Below, piece after piece: positions 6,440 through 13,949 of a DNA stretch of 16,515 nucleotides (positions are counted from its first letter, which is position 1; each line of letters opens with the position of its first letter). Position numbers and translations under genes: made by a program. The notes below the pieces were generated by a model. It saw only the letters and a program-made list of their open reading frames with translations, did no database searches and was not told the origin of the DNA. Source of the DNA: an uncultured Collinsella sp. (GTDB lineage Bacteria; Actinomycetota; Coriobacteriia; Coriobacteriales; Coriobacteriaceae); NCBI GenBank assembly GCA_902478885.1, contig CABSMS010000047.1, positions 1 through 16,515 on the forward strand. Reading direction: 5' to 3'.

Positions 6440-9319
6440 ATGTCTGATTCTTCTATCGTTATTCGCGGCGCTCGTGAGCACAACCTCCGTGATATCGATG
6501 TTTCCATTCCGCGTGACCAACTCGTGGTCATTACCGGTCTTTCTGGCTCGGGCAAGAGCTCGCTGGCATTTGACACTATCTATGCCGAGGGCCAGCGTCG
6601 ATACGTCGAGAGCCTTTCGAGCTATGCGCGCCAGTTCTTGGGTCAGATGGACAAACCCGACCTGGATTCAATCGACGGCCTTTCGCCGGCAGTGTCGATC
6701 GACCAAAAGACGACGTCTAAAAACCCTCGCTCGACGGTTGGCACCGTAACCGAGATTTATGACTATCTGCGCCTGCTGTTCGCCCGTGTGGGCACCCCGC
6801 ACTGTCCCGAATGCGGCCGCGTCATTGAGCGTCAGACGACCGACCAGGTTGCCGACAAGGTCTTGGCGGCGGGGGAGGGCCGCCGCGCGTTTGTGCTGGC
6901 ACCGGTGGTGCGCGGGCGAAAAGGCGAGTACACCAAACTGTTTGAGGACCTTCGCGCCGAGGGCTTTAGCCGCGTGCGTGTCGACGGTGAAGTGCGCTCG
7001 CTCGACGATCCGATCGATCTGGACAAGAAGTTCAAGCACGATATCGAGGTCGTAGTCGATCGCATCGTGATCCGTGAGAACTCTCTGGGCCGTATCGCCG
7101 AGTCTGTTGAGCAAGCGACCGCGCTGGCTCACGGCAATGTAAACGTGTACATGCTGCCCGATCGTGATGCTCCCGAGGGGACCGAGGGCGAGCTGCTGGA
7201 GTATTCGTTGGCCTTGGCGTGCCCGGAGCATGGTCACTCCATTGACGATCTTCAGCCGCGTGATTTTTCGTTCAACGCTCCCTATGGCGCATGTCCTGAG
7301 TGCGACGGCCTGGGCTTTAAGAAAACCGTTGATGCCGAGGCGCTGATCGAGGACCCCTCGAAGTCCATTGCCGACGGAGTCTTTGGTAGCTTGTTTGGCA
7401 ATTCGAACTACTATCCGCAGATTTTTGCTGCGGTCTGCAAACACTTTAAGGTGAGCGCCGATACGCCGTGGGAGGACTTGCCCCCTCGCGTGCGTCGTGC
7501 ATTTTTGGATGGCCTGGGCGATACGAAGATCTCGGTCGACTACCAAAAGCTCGACGGACGTCGCAGCCAGTGGGATACCAAGTTTTCGGGCGTTCGCAAC
7601 ATCCTGTACGAGCGCTATACCGAGACAACCAACGAGAACACCAAGGCGCGCTTGGAGAAGTACATTCACGAGGAACCGTGCTCGAGCTGCCACGGCGCTC
7701 GTTTGCGCCCTGAGATGCTCGCCGTCACCGTGGGTGGCAAGTCCATTTACGAGGTTTGTTGCCTGTCGTGCCGTGAGTCGCTCGAGTTTTTTGAGGGCCT
7801 GGAGCTCACCGAGCGCCAACAGTTTATCGGCGGGCGCATCGTCAAGGAAATCCTGGAGCGCTTGCGTTTTCTGGTCGATGTCGGACTCGACTATCTGACG
7901 CTCGATCGTGCCTCGGCGACGCTTTCTGGTGGCGAGGCGCAGCGTATTCGCCTGGCAACGCAGATCGGCGCGGGTCTCATGGGCGTGCTCTATATTCTGG
8001 ATGAGCCCTCGATCGGTCTTCATCAGCGTGACAACGAGCGCCTGATCAAGACGCTCGAGCGCCTGCGCGATATCGGCAATACCGTTATCGTCGTCGAACA
8101 CGACGAGGATACAATCCGTGCCGCCGACTACGTGATCGACATGGGGCCCGGCGCCGGCGTCAACGGCGGACACGTAGTCGCGGCGGGAACGCCTGCCGAT
8201 ATCATGGCTTGTCCTGAGTCGATGACGGGCGCTTATCTGACCGGCAAACGAATGATCCGGGTGCCTGATGAACGGCGCAAGCCCGGTCGTGGCTGCCTCA
8301 AAATTACGGGCGCTCGAGCCAACAACCTCAAAAACGTTACCGCCAAGATCGAGTTTGGTACGCTTACGGTTGTTACCGGCGTGTCGGGATCGGGCAAGAG
8401 CTCCCTGGTTACCGACACCATTGCGCCTGCCCTTGCGAATGCCATTCACCGTTCGACGCGCCCTGTGGGTCCGTATAAGAAAATCGAGGGCATCGAGTGT
8501 ATCGATAAGGTTATCGATATCGACCAGTCGCCGATTGGCCGCACGCCGCGCTCCAACCCTGCTACCTATATCGGCCTGTGGGATGATCTTCGCGCGCTGT
8601 TTGCGAGTACGCCGGAGTCGAAGGCGCGCGGCTACTCGCCGGGTCGTTTCTCCTTTAATGTGAGTGGCGGGCGCTGTGAGGCGTGCAAGGGCGACGGACA
8701 GATCAAGATCGAGATGCACTTCCTTCCCGATATCTACGTTCCTTGCGAAGTTTGCGGCGGTAAACGCTACAACCGCGAGACACTCGAGGTCACCTACCGT
8801 GGCAAGACCATTTCGGACGTGCTCGACATGAGCGTCACCGAGGCGCTGGCCTTCTTTGGGAATATCCCGCAGATTAAGCGCAAGCTCCAGACGCTGTACG
8901 ATGTAGGCTTGGGTTACGTGAGCCTGGGCCAGCCCGCCACGACGCTTTCGGGCGGCGAGGCGCAGCGTGTGAAGCTCGCCAAGGAGCTTCATCGACGCCA
9001 GACGGGCAAGACGTTCTATATTTTGGACGAGCCGACGACCGGCCTTCATTTTGAGGACGTCCGCCAGCTGCTCGATGTGCTGCAGCGCTTGGTCGATGCG
9101 GGCAACACGGTGCTGGTGATTGAACACAACCTTGATGTCATCAAGGTTGCCGACCGCCTGATCGATATGGGTCCCGAGGGCGGTAACGGCGGCGGAACCG
9201 TCGTGGTTTCGGGCACACCGGAGCAGGTTGCGGACTGTCCGCGGAGTTATACGGGCAAGTTTTTGGCGCCGTTGCTCAGACGTGACCGGGAGCGTCAGGC
9301 TCAACTTGATGCTCAATAA
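6440..9319 (+). CDS. uvrA: UvrABC excinuclease subunit A
   Basis: This is the DNA-damage sensor ATPase of nucleotide excision repair, which dimerises and loads UvrB at lesions. Its 959 residues are the usual length. It has two ABC modules: Walker A GLSGSGKS (33-40) and GVSGSGKS (647-654), signature LSGGEAQR (495-502 and 836-843), and Walker B ILDEP (519-523 and 861-865). Zinc modules are at C261/H264/C285/C288, C414/C417 and C746/C749/C769/C772. In the first, the usual second Cys is His (CPEH). The UvrB-interaction region around 120-250 is present. The frame is open back to a GTG at 6374, but the ATG at 6440 follows AGGAGG and AAGGAG 5 bases upstream and gives the family N-terminus. The gene is monocistronic by context, with a hairpin terminator after it and a candidate LexA box before it. 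Confidence 0.98.
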   Translation: MSDSSIVIRGAREHNLRDIDVSIPRDQLVVITGLSGSGKSSLAFDTIYAEGQRRYVESLSSYARQFLGQMDKPDLDSIDGLSPAVSIDQKTTSKNPRSTVGTVTEIYDYLRLLFARVGTPHCPECGRVIERQTTDQVADKVLAAGEGRRAFVLAPVVRGRKGEYTKLFEDLRAEGFSRVRVDGEVRSLDDPIDLDKKFKHDIEVVVDRIVIRENSLGRIAESVEQATALAHGNVNVYMLPDRDAPEGTEGELLEYSLALACPEHGHSIDDLQPRDFSFNAPYGACPECDGLGFKKTVDAEALIEDPSKSIADGVFGSLFGNSNYYPQIFAAVCKHFKVSADTPWEDLPPRVRRAFLDGLGDTKISVDYQKLDGRRSQWDTKFSGVRNILYERYTETTNENTKARLEKYIHEEPCSSCHGARLRPEMLAVTVGGKSIYEVCCLSCRESLEFFEGLELTERQQFIGGRIVKEILERLRFLVDVGLDYLTLDRASATLSGGEAQRIRLATQIGAGLMGVLYILDEPSIGLHQRDNERLIKTLERLRDIGNTVIVVEHDEDTIRAADYVIDMGPGAGVNGGHVVAAGTPADIMACPESMTGAYLTGKRMIRVPDERRKPGRGCLKITGARANNLKNVTAKIEFGTLTVVTGVSGSGKSSLVTDTIAPALANAIHRSTRPVGPYKKIEGIECIDKVIDIDQSPIGRTPRSNPATYIGLWDDLRALFASTPESKARGYSPGRFSFNVSGGRCEACKGDGQIKIEMHFLPDIYVPCEVCGGKRYNRETLEVTYRGKTISDVLDMSVTEALAFFGNIPQIKRKLQTLYDVGLGYVSLGQPATTLSGGEAQRVKLAKELHRRQTGKTFYILDEPTTGLHFEDVRQLLDVLQRLVDAGNTVLVIEHNLDVIKVADRLIDMGPEGGNGGGTVVVSGTPEQVADCPRSYTGKFLAPLLRRDRERQAQLDAQ

Positions 9320-9339
9320 ATAGGCGATTCAGTTTATGG

Positions 9340-9370
9340 GCGCCATCGACTCCTTGTGATTCGATGGCGC
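9340..9370 (+). terminator. terminator hairpin after uvrA
   Basis: GCGCCATCGA (9340-9349) and TCGATGGCGC (9361-9370) form a perfect 10-bp stem with an 11-base loop, starting about 20 bases after the uvrA stop. The following sequence, TTGCTGTGCC, is only mildly T-rich, so termination may be incomplete. Confidence 0.7.
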
Positions 9371-9383
9371 TTGCTGTGCCGAA

Positions 9384-9414
9384 GTGACGTATGCAGCCGA
9401 ATTGGACATATACT
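9384..9414 (+). promoter_or_regulatory. candidate promoter for the ybaK-murJ-uvrC operon
   Basis: TATACT (9409-9414) is a good -10. GTGACG (9384-9389) is a partial -35 at 19 bases, longer than optimal. It lies between the uvrA terminator and the ybaK RBS and is the only sensible promoter position seen for this operon. Confidence 0.4.
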
Positions 9415-9451
9415 TAATCCTTGCGTCCGAATGCGAGGGAAAGGATATGTC

Positions 9452-9952
9452 ATGGCAAAGGCTGTAAAGACGCCAAAAACCAATGCGATGCGCGAGCTGG
9501 AAAGCGCCGGCATTTCCTATGTTCTACATACGTACGAAGACGATGGTGATGAGTCGGTGGGCCTGGGGGTCGCGATTTCGGAGCAGCTTGGCGAGGAGCC
9601 CGGTCAAGGATTTAAGACTTTGGTCTGCGTGACACCGTCCAACGACTATGTCGTGTGCTGCATCCCTGTTGCCGACGAGCTCGATCTAAAGTCCGCCGCG
9701 CGTGCCGCGGGGGAGAAGTCCTTGGCCATGATGCATGTGAAGGATTTGCTTGCGGCGACTGGCTACGTTCGCGGCGGCTGCAGCCCGGTCGGTATGAAAA
9801 AACGCTACCGGACGCTCATTGATGAGACGTGTGTCCTTTGGGATACCATTTTTATTTCGGGAGGCAAGCGTGGTTATCAGCTCGAGCTTGCACCCGATGA
9901 TTTAATTGCATTTTGCGGGGCGACGGTTGCCGCGATTACGAGAGAGGACTGA
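9452..9952 (+). CDS. ybaK: YbaK-type Cys-tRNA(Pro) deacylase
   Basis: This is a predicted trans-editing hydrolase of the YbaK/EbsC branch of the INS superfamily, which removes Cys wrongly attached to tRNA(Pro). It is 166 residues long, close to the usual 155-165. It shows the N-terminal start TPKTNAMRELESAGISY, the family lysine in FKTLV (K55), and the loop GYVRGGCSPVGMKKR (105-119) containing the GGxSPxG motif that shapes the aminoacyl pocket. ATG 9452 has AAAGGA 6 bases upstream; earlier in-frame starts run into the uvrA terminator. The stop is 3 bases before murJ, so it heads a tight operon with murJ and uvrC. The related class ProX acts on Ala-tRNA(Pro), but the sequence looks like YbaK. 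Confidence 0.92.
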   Translation: MAKAVKTPKTNAMRELESAGISYVLHTYEDDGDESVGLGVAISEQLGEEPGQGFKTLVCVTPSNDYVVCCIPVADELDLKSAARAAGEKSLAMMHVKDLLAATGYVRGGCSPVGMKKRYRTLIDETCVLWDTIFISGGKRGYQLELAPDDLIAFCGATVAAITRED

Positions 9953-9955
9953 GCG

Positions 9956-11638
9956 ATGCCGCAGGAAGAATTGAAGCGCGGAACTCATTTTGCAAAAGAA
10001 TCTGCGCCTCAGACACCCTCATCCGAAGCTTCTTCGTCGCGAGATGACACTGACGACATGGGCTCGTCGGACTACTCCACGGTTGGTCGTTCCGCCGGGC
10101 TTATGACCATCCTGACCATCGTGTCTCGCGTCACCGGTTTTATCCGCACGTGGGCAATGGCGGCCGCTATCGGCATGTCGCTACTCTCGTCCTCCTATCA
10201 GGTCGCCAACAACCTGCCCAATATGCTCTACGAACTCGTGATGGGCGGTATGCTCGTGACGGCGTTTTTGCCCGTGTACATGGGCGTGAGGCGTGAGCAG
10301 GGTCGCGAGGCCTCGAACGAGTACGTGGGCAACCTGCTCGGCATTCTGCTTTTGGTGCTGGGTGGCATTTCGTTGCTGGGGACCGTGTTCGCCCCGGGCT
10401 TTATCTGGACGCAATCGTTCCTTTCGGGTGACGGCGGCAGCATGGATACCGCTGCGTTCATGTTCCGTTTCTTTGCCATCCAGATTCTGTTTTATGGTTT
10501 GGGCTCGGTGTTCTCGGGCGTTCTCAACGCACACCGCGACTACTTCTGGTCGACGTTTGCTCCGGTCCTCAACAATGTGATCGTCATTGCGAGCTTTATG
10601 GGTTTTGCGCCCGTGTCCGCACAGTTTGGCGAACGTGCCGGCATCATCTTGATTGCGGCCGGTACGACCCTCGGTGTCTTTGTTCAGATGGCATGTCAGA
10701 TCCCCGCGCTTGGCAAGCACGGCGTGCATCCCCATATCCATATCGACTTTAAGGACCCCGCACTGCGGCAGACGATTGCGCTCGGTATCCCGACGCTGCT
10801 CGCCACGGTGTGCATGTTTGTCTCGACTTCTATCACCAACGCTGCCGCGCTGGTGGTCCAGCCCGAGACTGGCCCTTCCGTCATCGCCTATGCGCGCCTG
10901 TGGTACACGCTGCCCTACGCGCTGATTGCCGCCTCGCTTTCGACGGCGCTCTATACCGAGCTCTCTCACGACGCACAGGAGAAGGATTACGACAGCGTTC
11001 GCACGGGCATTTCGCGTGGCGTCGCCCAGATGCTGTTCTTCCTGATTCCGTTCGCACTGTACCTGATTGTCTTCGCACGTCCGCTCAACATGATCTACTG
11101 TGCTGGCAAGTTCGATGAATCCGGCGTGACGCTGGTGTCCGAGTACCTTGTCTACCTGGCGCTCTCGCTGCCGCTCTACGGCGTGGTCGTGTTGATGCAG
11201 AAGAGCTTCTCTGCCTTGCTCGACATGAAGCCCTATAGCCGCTATTGCCTGTATTCCGCCATCGGCCAGGCCGGCTCGGTTCTGCTGTTTGGCGTTGTGC
11301 TGGGCTTCGGTATGCCGGCAATCGCGCTTTCGTATGTCGTCGACTACGTGATCTTGGTCGGCTGTTCGCTGTGGTGGCTGCGTCGTCGCCTGCGTGGCCT
11401 TCAGGTCAAATCTATCCTACATGGCGGTTTCTTTGGCCTTTTGCTCGGTGGCCTGGGTGCTGCCGCAGGCGCCGGCGTCATGTGGGCGCTTGAGCACTTT
11501 GTCGGGGCACTTGGCGGCTCGATTCCGATTACTCTTGGCTATGTTTGCGTTGCGGGTGTCGTCTCGCTTGCTGTTACCTTTGGCCTTGCCGTCGTCCTTA
11601 AGATGCCCGAGGTCTCGGCGCTGCTTCGTCGCAAGTAG
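9956..11638 (+). CDS. murJ: lipid II flippase MurJ (MviN family)
   Basis: This polytopic membrane protein of the MOP exporter superfamily flips lipid II to the outer face of the membrane for peptidoglycan synthesis. Its 560 residues include a hydrophilic N-terminal tail of about 45 residues, rich in Ser, Asp and Glu, before the family core begins at RSAGLMTILTIVSRVTGFIR (about 45). Conserved features include YQVANNLPNMLYELVMGGM (about 81-99, MurJ helix 2) and many hydrophobic helices through to the C-terminus, consistent with about 14. The ATG at 9956 has GAGAGGA 8 bases upstream. An internal ATG at 10058 has no RBS, so the acidic tail is probably real. It is cotranscribed with ybaK (3-base gap), and uvrC begins at its stop codon. 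Confidence 0.95.
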   Translation: MPQEELKRGTHFAKESAPQTPSSEASSSRDDTDDMGSSDYSTVGRSAGLMTILTIVSRVTGFIRTWAMAAAIGMSLLSSSYQVANNLPNMLYELVMGGMLVTAFLPVYMGVRREQGREASNEYVGNLLGILLLVLGGISLLGTVFAPGFIWTQSFLSGDGGSMDTAAFMFRFFAIQILFYGLGSVFSGVLNAHRDYFWSTFAPVLNNVIVIASFMGFAPVSAQFGERAGIILIAAGTTLGVFVQMACQIPALGKHGVHPHIHIDFKDPALRQTIALGIPTLLATVCMFVSTSITNAAALVVQPETGPSVIAYARLWYTLPYALIAASLSTALYTELSHDAQEKDYDSVRTGISRGVAQMLFFLIPFALYLIVFARPLNMIYCAGKFDESGVTLVSEYLVYLALSLPLYGVVVLMQKSFSALLDMKPYSRYCLYSAIGQAGSVLLFGVVLGFGMPAIALSYVVDYVILVGCSLWWLRRRLRGLQVKSILHGGFFGLLLGGLGAAAGAGVMWALEHFVGALGGSIPITLGYVCVAGVVSLAVTFGLAVVLKMPEVSALLRRK

Positions 11639-11644
11639 GTGCGC

Positions 11645-13585
11645 GTGGCCGGTCACGACAACATTCCAACGCTTGCCGAACAGGTTTCGCGCGTTCCCAC
11701 ACAGCCCGGTTGCTACCTTTGGAAGGATGCCAAGGGCGATGTCATCTACGTGGGCAAGGCGAAAAACCTGCGCGCCCGCATGCGTCAATACGTGACACTG
11801 CAGGATGAGCGTCAAAAGATCCCGCTGATGATGCAGCTGGTGGCGAGCTTTGACTATATCGTGGTGGAGACCGAGCATGAGGCGTTAGTGCTCGAGCGCA
11901 ATTTGATTGGTCAGTACCATCCGTACTTTAACGTCGACCTCAAGGATGACAAGAGCTACCCCTTTATCGCCATTACAAAGGGCGACCTGTATCCCGCTAT
12001 CAAATATACGCGTGAGCGTCATAAGCCGGGAACGCGCTATTTTGGACCCTATACCGATAGCCGTGCGGCACGTGAGACGATAGATACGCTGCGCAAGGTG
12101 ATTCCGATCTGCTCCGCATCCTGTGCGGAGTGGCGTCGTTGTCGTCGTATCGTCGAGTCCCACAAGGGCGAGGAAGACATCGTCAATATGATTTGCGCAC
12201 AAAACGGGCGTCCCTGCTTTGACTACCATGTCGGGCGCGGCCCGGGTGCGTGTGTCGGCGCGATTTCTCCGGCAGACTATGCCAAGAACGTCAAACGTGT
12301 CGAACGTTTTTTGTCGGGCCATCGCAAGGATGTCGTCGATGAACTGACCTCCGAGATGACGGATGCCGCCGAGGCGCTCGACTTTGAGCGCGCGGCACGC
12401 GTCAAACGTCGTTTGGAGGTCATCAGGGGTCTGGACGATCGTCAGCAAGTCGTTTTTCCCTCCAGTGTCGATATCGATGTCATCGGTTTCTATCGCGAGG
12501 AGACCATCTCCGCCGCTTGCGTCTTCGTCGTTCGCGAGGGCCGAACAGTTCGCACCTGCGAGTTCATTCTCGACAAGGGTCTTGATGTTGACGAGGAAGA
12601 GCTCCAGTCGGGCTTTCTTAAGCGCTATTACGACGAGACGGCTGATATTCCAGCTGAGGTCAACCTTTCCGTCGAGCTTGAGGATGCGGAGGCACTGGGG
12701 GAGTGGCTTGCGGGCAAGCGTGAGCGTTCCTGCCATCTCCATAGGCCGCAGCGTGGCGAAAAGCACCGTCTGCTCGATATGGCATCCAAAAATGCGCGCC
12801 ATGCCCTCATGCGCTACATGATGCGAACGGGGTACGCTGACGACCGCACCAATCAAGCGCTCCTGGAGCTCGAAAGCGCGCTGGCGCTGCCAGCGCCGCC
12901 GATGCGTATCGAGTGCTTCGATATCTCTACACTGCATGGCACCTTTACGGTCGCCTCGATGGTGGTGTTTACCAACGGGCGCGCCGACAAGAGCCAGTAC
13001 CGTCGTTTTAAAATTCAGGCCGAATTGGACGAGGCAAACGACTTCGTGTCGATGTCCGAGGTTTTGGGACGACGCTATGCTCCCGAGCGCATGGCCGACG
13101 AGCGCTTTGGCTCGCGCCCCGATTTGCTCGTTGTCGATGGCGGTAAGCCGCAATTGACCGCTGCGATCAAGCAACTTGAGGCTCTTGGGCTCGATATACC
13201 AGTTTGTGGCTTGGCAAAGGCCGATGAGGAGGTTTTCGTGCCTTGGGACGAGACTCCTGTCGTGCTGCCGACCGGGTCCGCGTCGCTCTATCTAATTAAA
13301 CAGGTGCGCGATGAATCGCACCGTTTTGCCATCACGTTCCATCGCGAATTGCGCGATAAAGCCATGACGGTTTCGGTACTCGATGACGTTCCGGGCGTGG
13401 GACCCACCAGAAAACGTGCCCTTATGCGCCATTTTGGCTCGATGAAGCGTTTGCGCGCGGCGAGCGAGCAAGAGATCGCGGAAGTTCGCGGCATACCTGC
13501 CGATGTTGCCAAGGCGGTCCACGAGGCGCTCGTTGCATGGAATGCCGAGCGCGCCGAGGCGGCGGCTGGCCATTCCGATAGCTAA
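11645..13585 (+). CDS. uvrC: UvrABC excinuclease subunit C
   Basis: This dual endonuclease makes both incisions beside a lesion once UvrB is loaded. It has 646 residues. In order: GIY-YIG nuclease (about 14-95, with GCYLWKD and VIYVGKAKNLRAR), a Cys-rich region (156-203), a UVR motif for UvrB contact (229-260), an RNase H-like nuclease (D426 in FDIS, D498 in VVDGG, H559 in ESHRF), and a tandem helix-hairpin-helix (about 578-630, DDVPGVGPTRKRAL). The Cys region lacks one of the four canonical Fe-S ligands and carries an insertion (see findings). Two GTG starts are possible, 11639 and 11645. The second is chosen because AAGTAGG, spanning the murJ stop, is 5 bases before it; the first has no RBS. 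The RBS overlapping the murJ stop suggests coupled translation. Confidence 0.96.
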   Translation: MAGHDNIPTLAEQVSRVPTQPGCYLWKDAKGDVIYVGKAKNLRARMRQYVTLQDERQKIPLMMQLVASFDYIVVETEHEALVLERNLIGQYHPYFNVDLKDDKSYPFIAITKGDLYPAIKYTRERHKPGTRYFGPYTDSRAARETIDTLRKVIPICSASCAEWRRCRRIVESHKGEEDIVNMICAQNGRPCFDYHVGRGPGACVGAISPADYAKNVKRVERFLSGHRKDVVDELTSEMTDAAEALDFERAARVKRRLEVIRGLDDRQQVVFPSSVDIDVIGFYREETISAACVFVVREGRTVRTCEFILDKGLDVDEEELQSGFLKRYYDETADIPAEVNLSVELEDAEALGEWLAGKRERSCHLHRPQRGEKHRLLDMASKNARHALMRYMMRTGYADDRTNQALLELESALALPAPPMRIECFDISTLHGTFTVASMVVFTNGRADKSQYRRFKIQAELDEANDFVSMSEVLGRRYAPERMADERFGSRPDLLVVDGGKPQLTAAIKQLEALGLDIPVCGLAKADEEVFVPWDETPVVLPTGSASLYLIKQVRDESHRFAITFHRELRDKAMTVSVLDDVPGVGPTRKRALMRHFGSMKRLRAASEQEIAEVRGIPADVAKAVHEALVAWNAERAEAAAGHSDS

Positions 13586-13685
13586 ACACGAGCCTAAACA
13601 ACTGATATACATGATTGCGCGATTTTCAACCATTTATTTCGCCATGATTGCCTGCTGGTTTCGGGTTTTATTAACGCTAAAACGT
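13586..13685. other. AT-richer spacer after uvrC
   Basis: This is the first part of the 364-base gap between uvrC and the SBP gene. I see no gene. There is a direct repeat CATGATTGC (13610-13618 and 13643-13651) and a weak AACCA/TGGTT pairing (13628-13632 and 13656-13660) followed by a T-rich stretch ending in GGGTTTTATT. The pairing is a poor terminator candidate for the uvrC operon because the loop is 23 bases. The AT-rich end could act as an UP element for the next promoter. Confidence 0.4.
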
Positions 13686-13717
13686 TTGACTAACCCAAGC
13701 GAAAACCCTGCTATCCT
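13686..13717 (+). promoter_or_regulatory. candidate extended -10 promoter for the oligopeptide transporter
   Basis: TTGACT (13686-13691, 5 of 6 to consensus) and TATCCT (13712-13717, 4 of 6) are separated by 20 bases, longer than optimal. The -10 is preceded by TGC, an extended -10 motif that relaxes the -35 requirement. The start would be near 13724, giving a leader RNA of about 226 bases. Confidence 0.55.
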
Positions 13718-13748
13718 GCGGGTTGACGAAGACTGATATCTCACCTCG

Positions 13749-13831
13749 CCGATACATACTGTCTGGCGAATCGTTTGTCAACGAATTCGGTGAACGGTAG
13801 TAAATACCGTTCAAGCGTATGTATGTATCGG
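13749..13831 (+). ncRNA. three-way-junction leader RNA upstream of the SBP gene
   Basis: Three helices meet at one junction. P1 is CGATACATAC (13750-13759) with GTATGTATCG (13821-13830), extended by C13749-G13831. P2 is CGAATCGTT (13767-13775) with AACGA and TTCG (13780-13784 and 13786-13789), with one bulged A and a TGTC loop. P3 is TGAACGGTA (13791-13799) with TACCGTTCA (13805-13813) and a GTAAA loop. Joining segments are TGTCTGG, G and AGCGTAT. The repeated GTAT at 13817-13828 allows P1 to slip by four bases. It lies in the leader of the transporter mRNA. I do not recognise it as a known riboswitch class: no T-box sequence, no GEMM motif, and the junction does not fit the purine class. It may be a ligand-sensing aptamer or a protein-binding element. 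Confidence 0.6.
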
Positions 13832-13842
13832 TCGCCGAGCGC

Positions 13843-13920
13843 GGCACCTCAGTTGGGTACGTCGGTAGGTAAGGTATATATCGTCCGCAAGTTGCGCGGG
13901 GGCAAGTTTAGGTGCTCCCG
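13843..13920 (+). promoter_or_regulatory. possible switch of alternative pairings before the SBP gene
   Basis: GGCACCT (13843-13849) can pair with AGGTGCT (13910-13916). The same 3' bases can instead form a local hairpin, CGGGGGC (13897-13903) with GCTCCCG (13914-13920). The two pairings exclude each other, like an antiterminator and terminator, or an open and closed form. The hairpin is followed by ATTCTCTATT rather than a clean T-run and ends 20 bases before AGGAG (13940-13944), so control could act on transcription or on translation. Confidence 0.4.
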
Positions 13921-13949
13921 AGTAAGATTCTCTATTGATAGGAGAAGAC

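Noticed and set aside
6668..9316. Open frame of 882 codons antisense to uvrA
   Set aside because: It mirrors uvrA codon bias (a GC-rich third position leaves few stops in that antisense frame). The product is Arg/Leu/Val-rich without domain structure, and no RBS was found. uvrA itself is unambiguous.
11885..13174. Minus-strand open frame of 429 codons opposite uvrC
   Set aside because: It is a shadow of uvrC codon bias, with no RBS or domain motifs.
13610..13651. Direct repeat CATGATTGC, as part of a mobile element or attachment site
   Set aside because: There are only two 9-base copies 33 bases apart, with no integrase, transposase or tRNA nearby.
13749..13831. Purine riboswitch or T-box as the identity of the three-way junction
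   Set aside because: Junction and loop sequences do not match the conserved purine-class bases, and there is no T-box TGGNACC sequence or Stem I signature.
13875..13880. TATATA preceded by TTGGGT (13853-13858) as a second promoter for the SBP gene
   Set aside because: The -35 matches poorly and it lies inside the structured leader. It remains possible, but the upstream extended -10 promoter is better.
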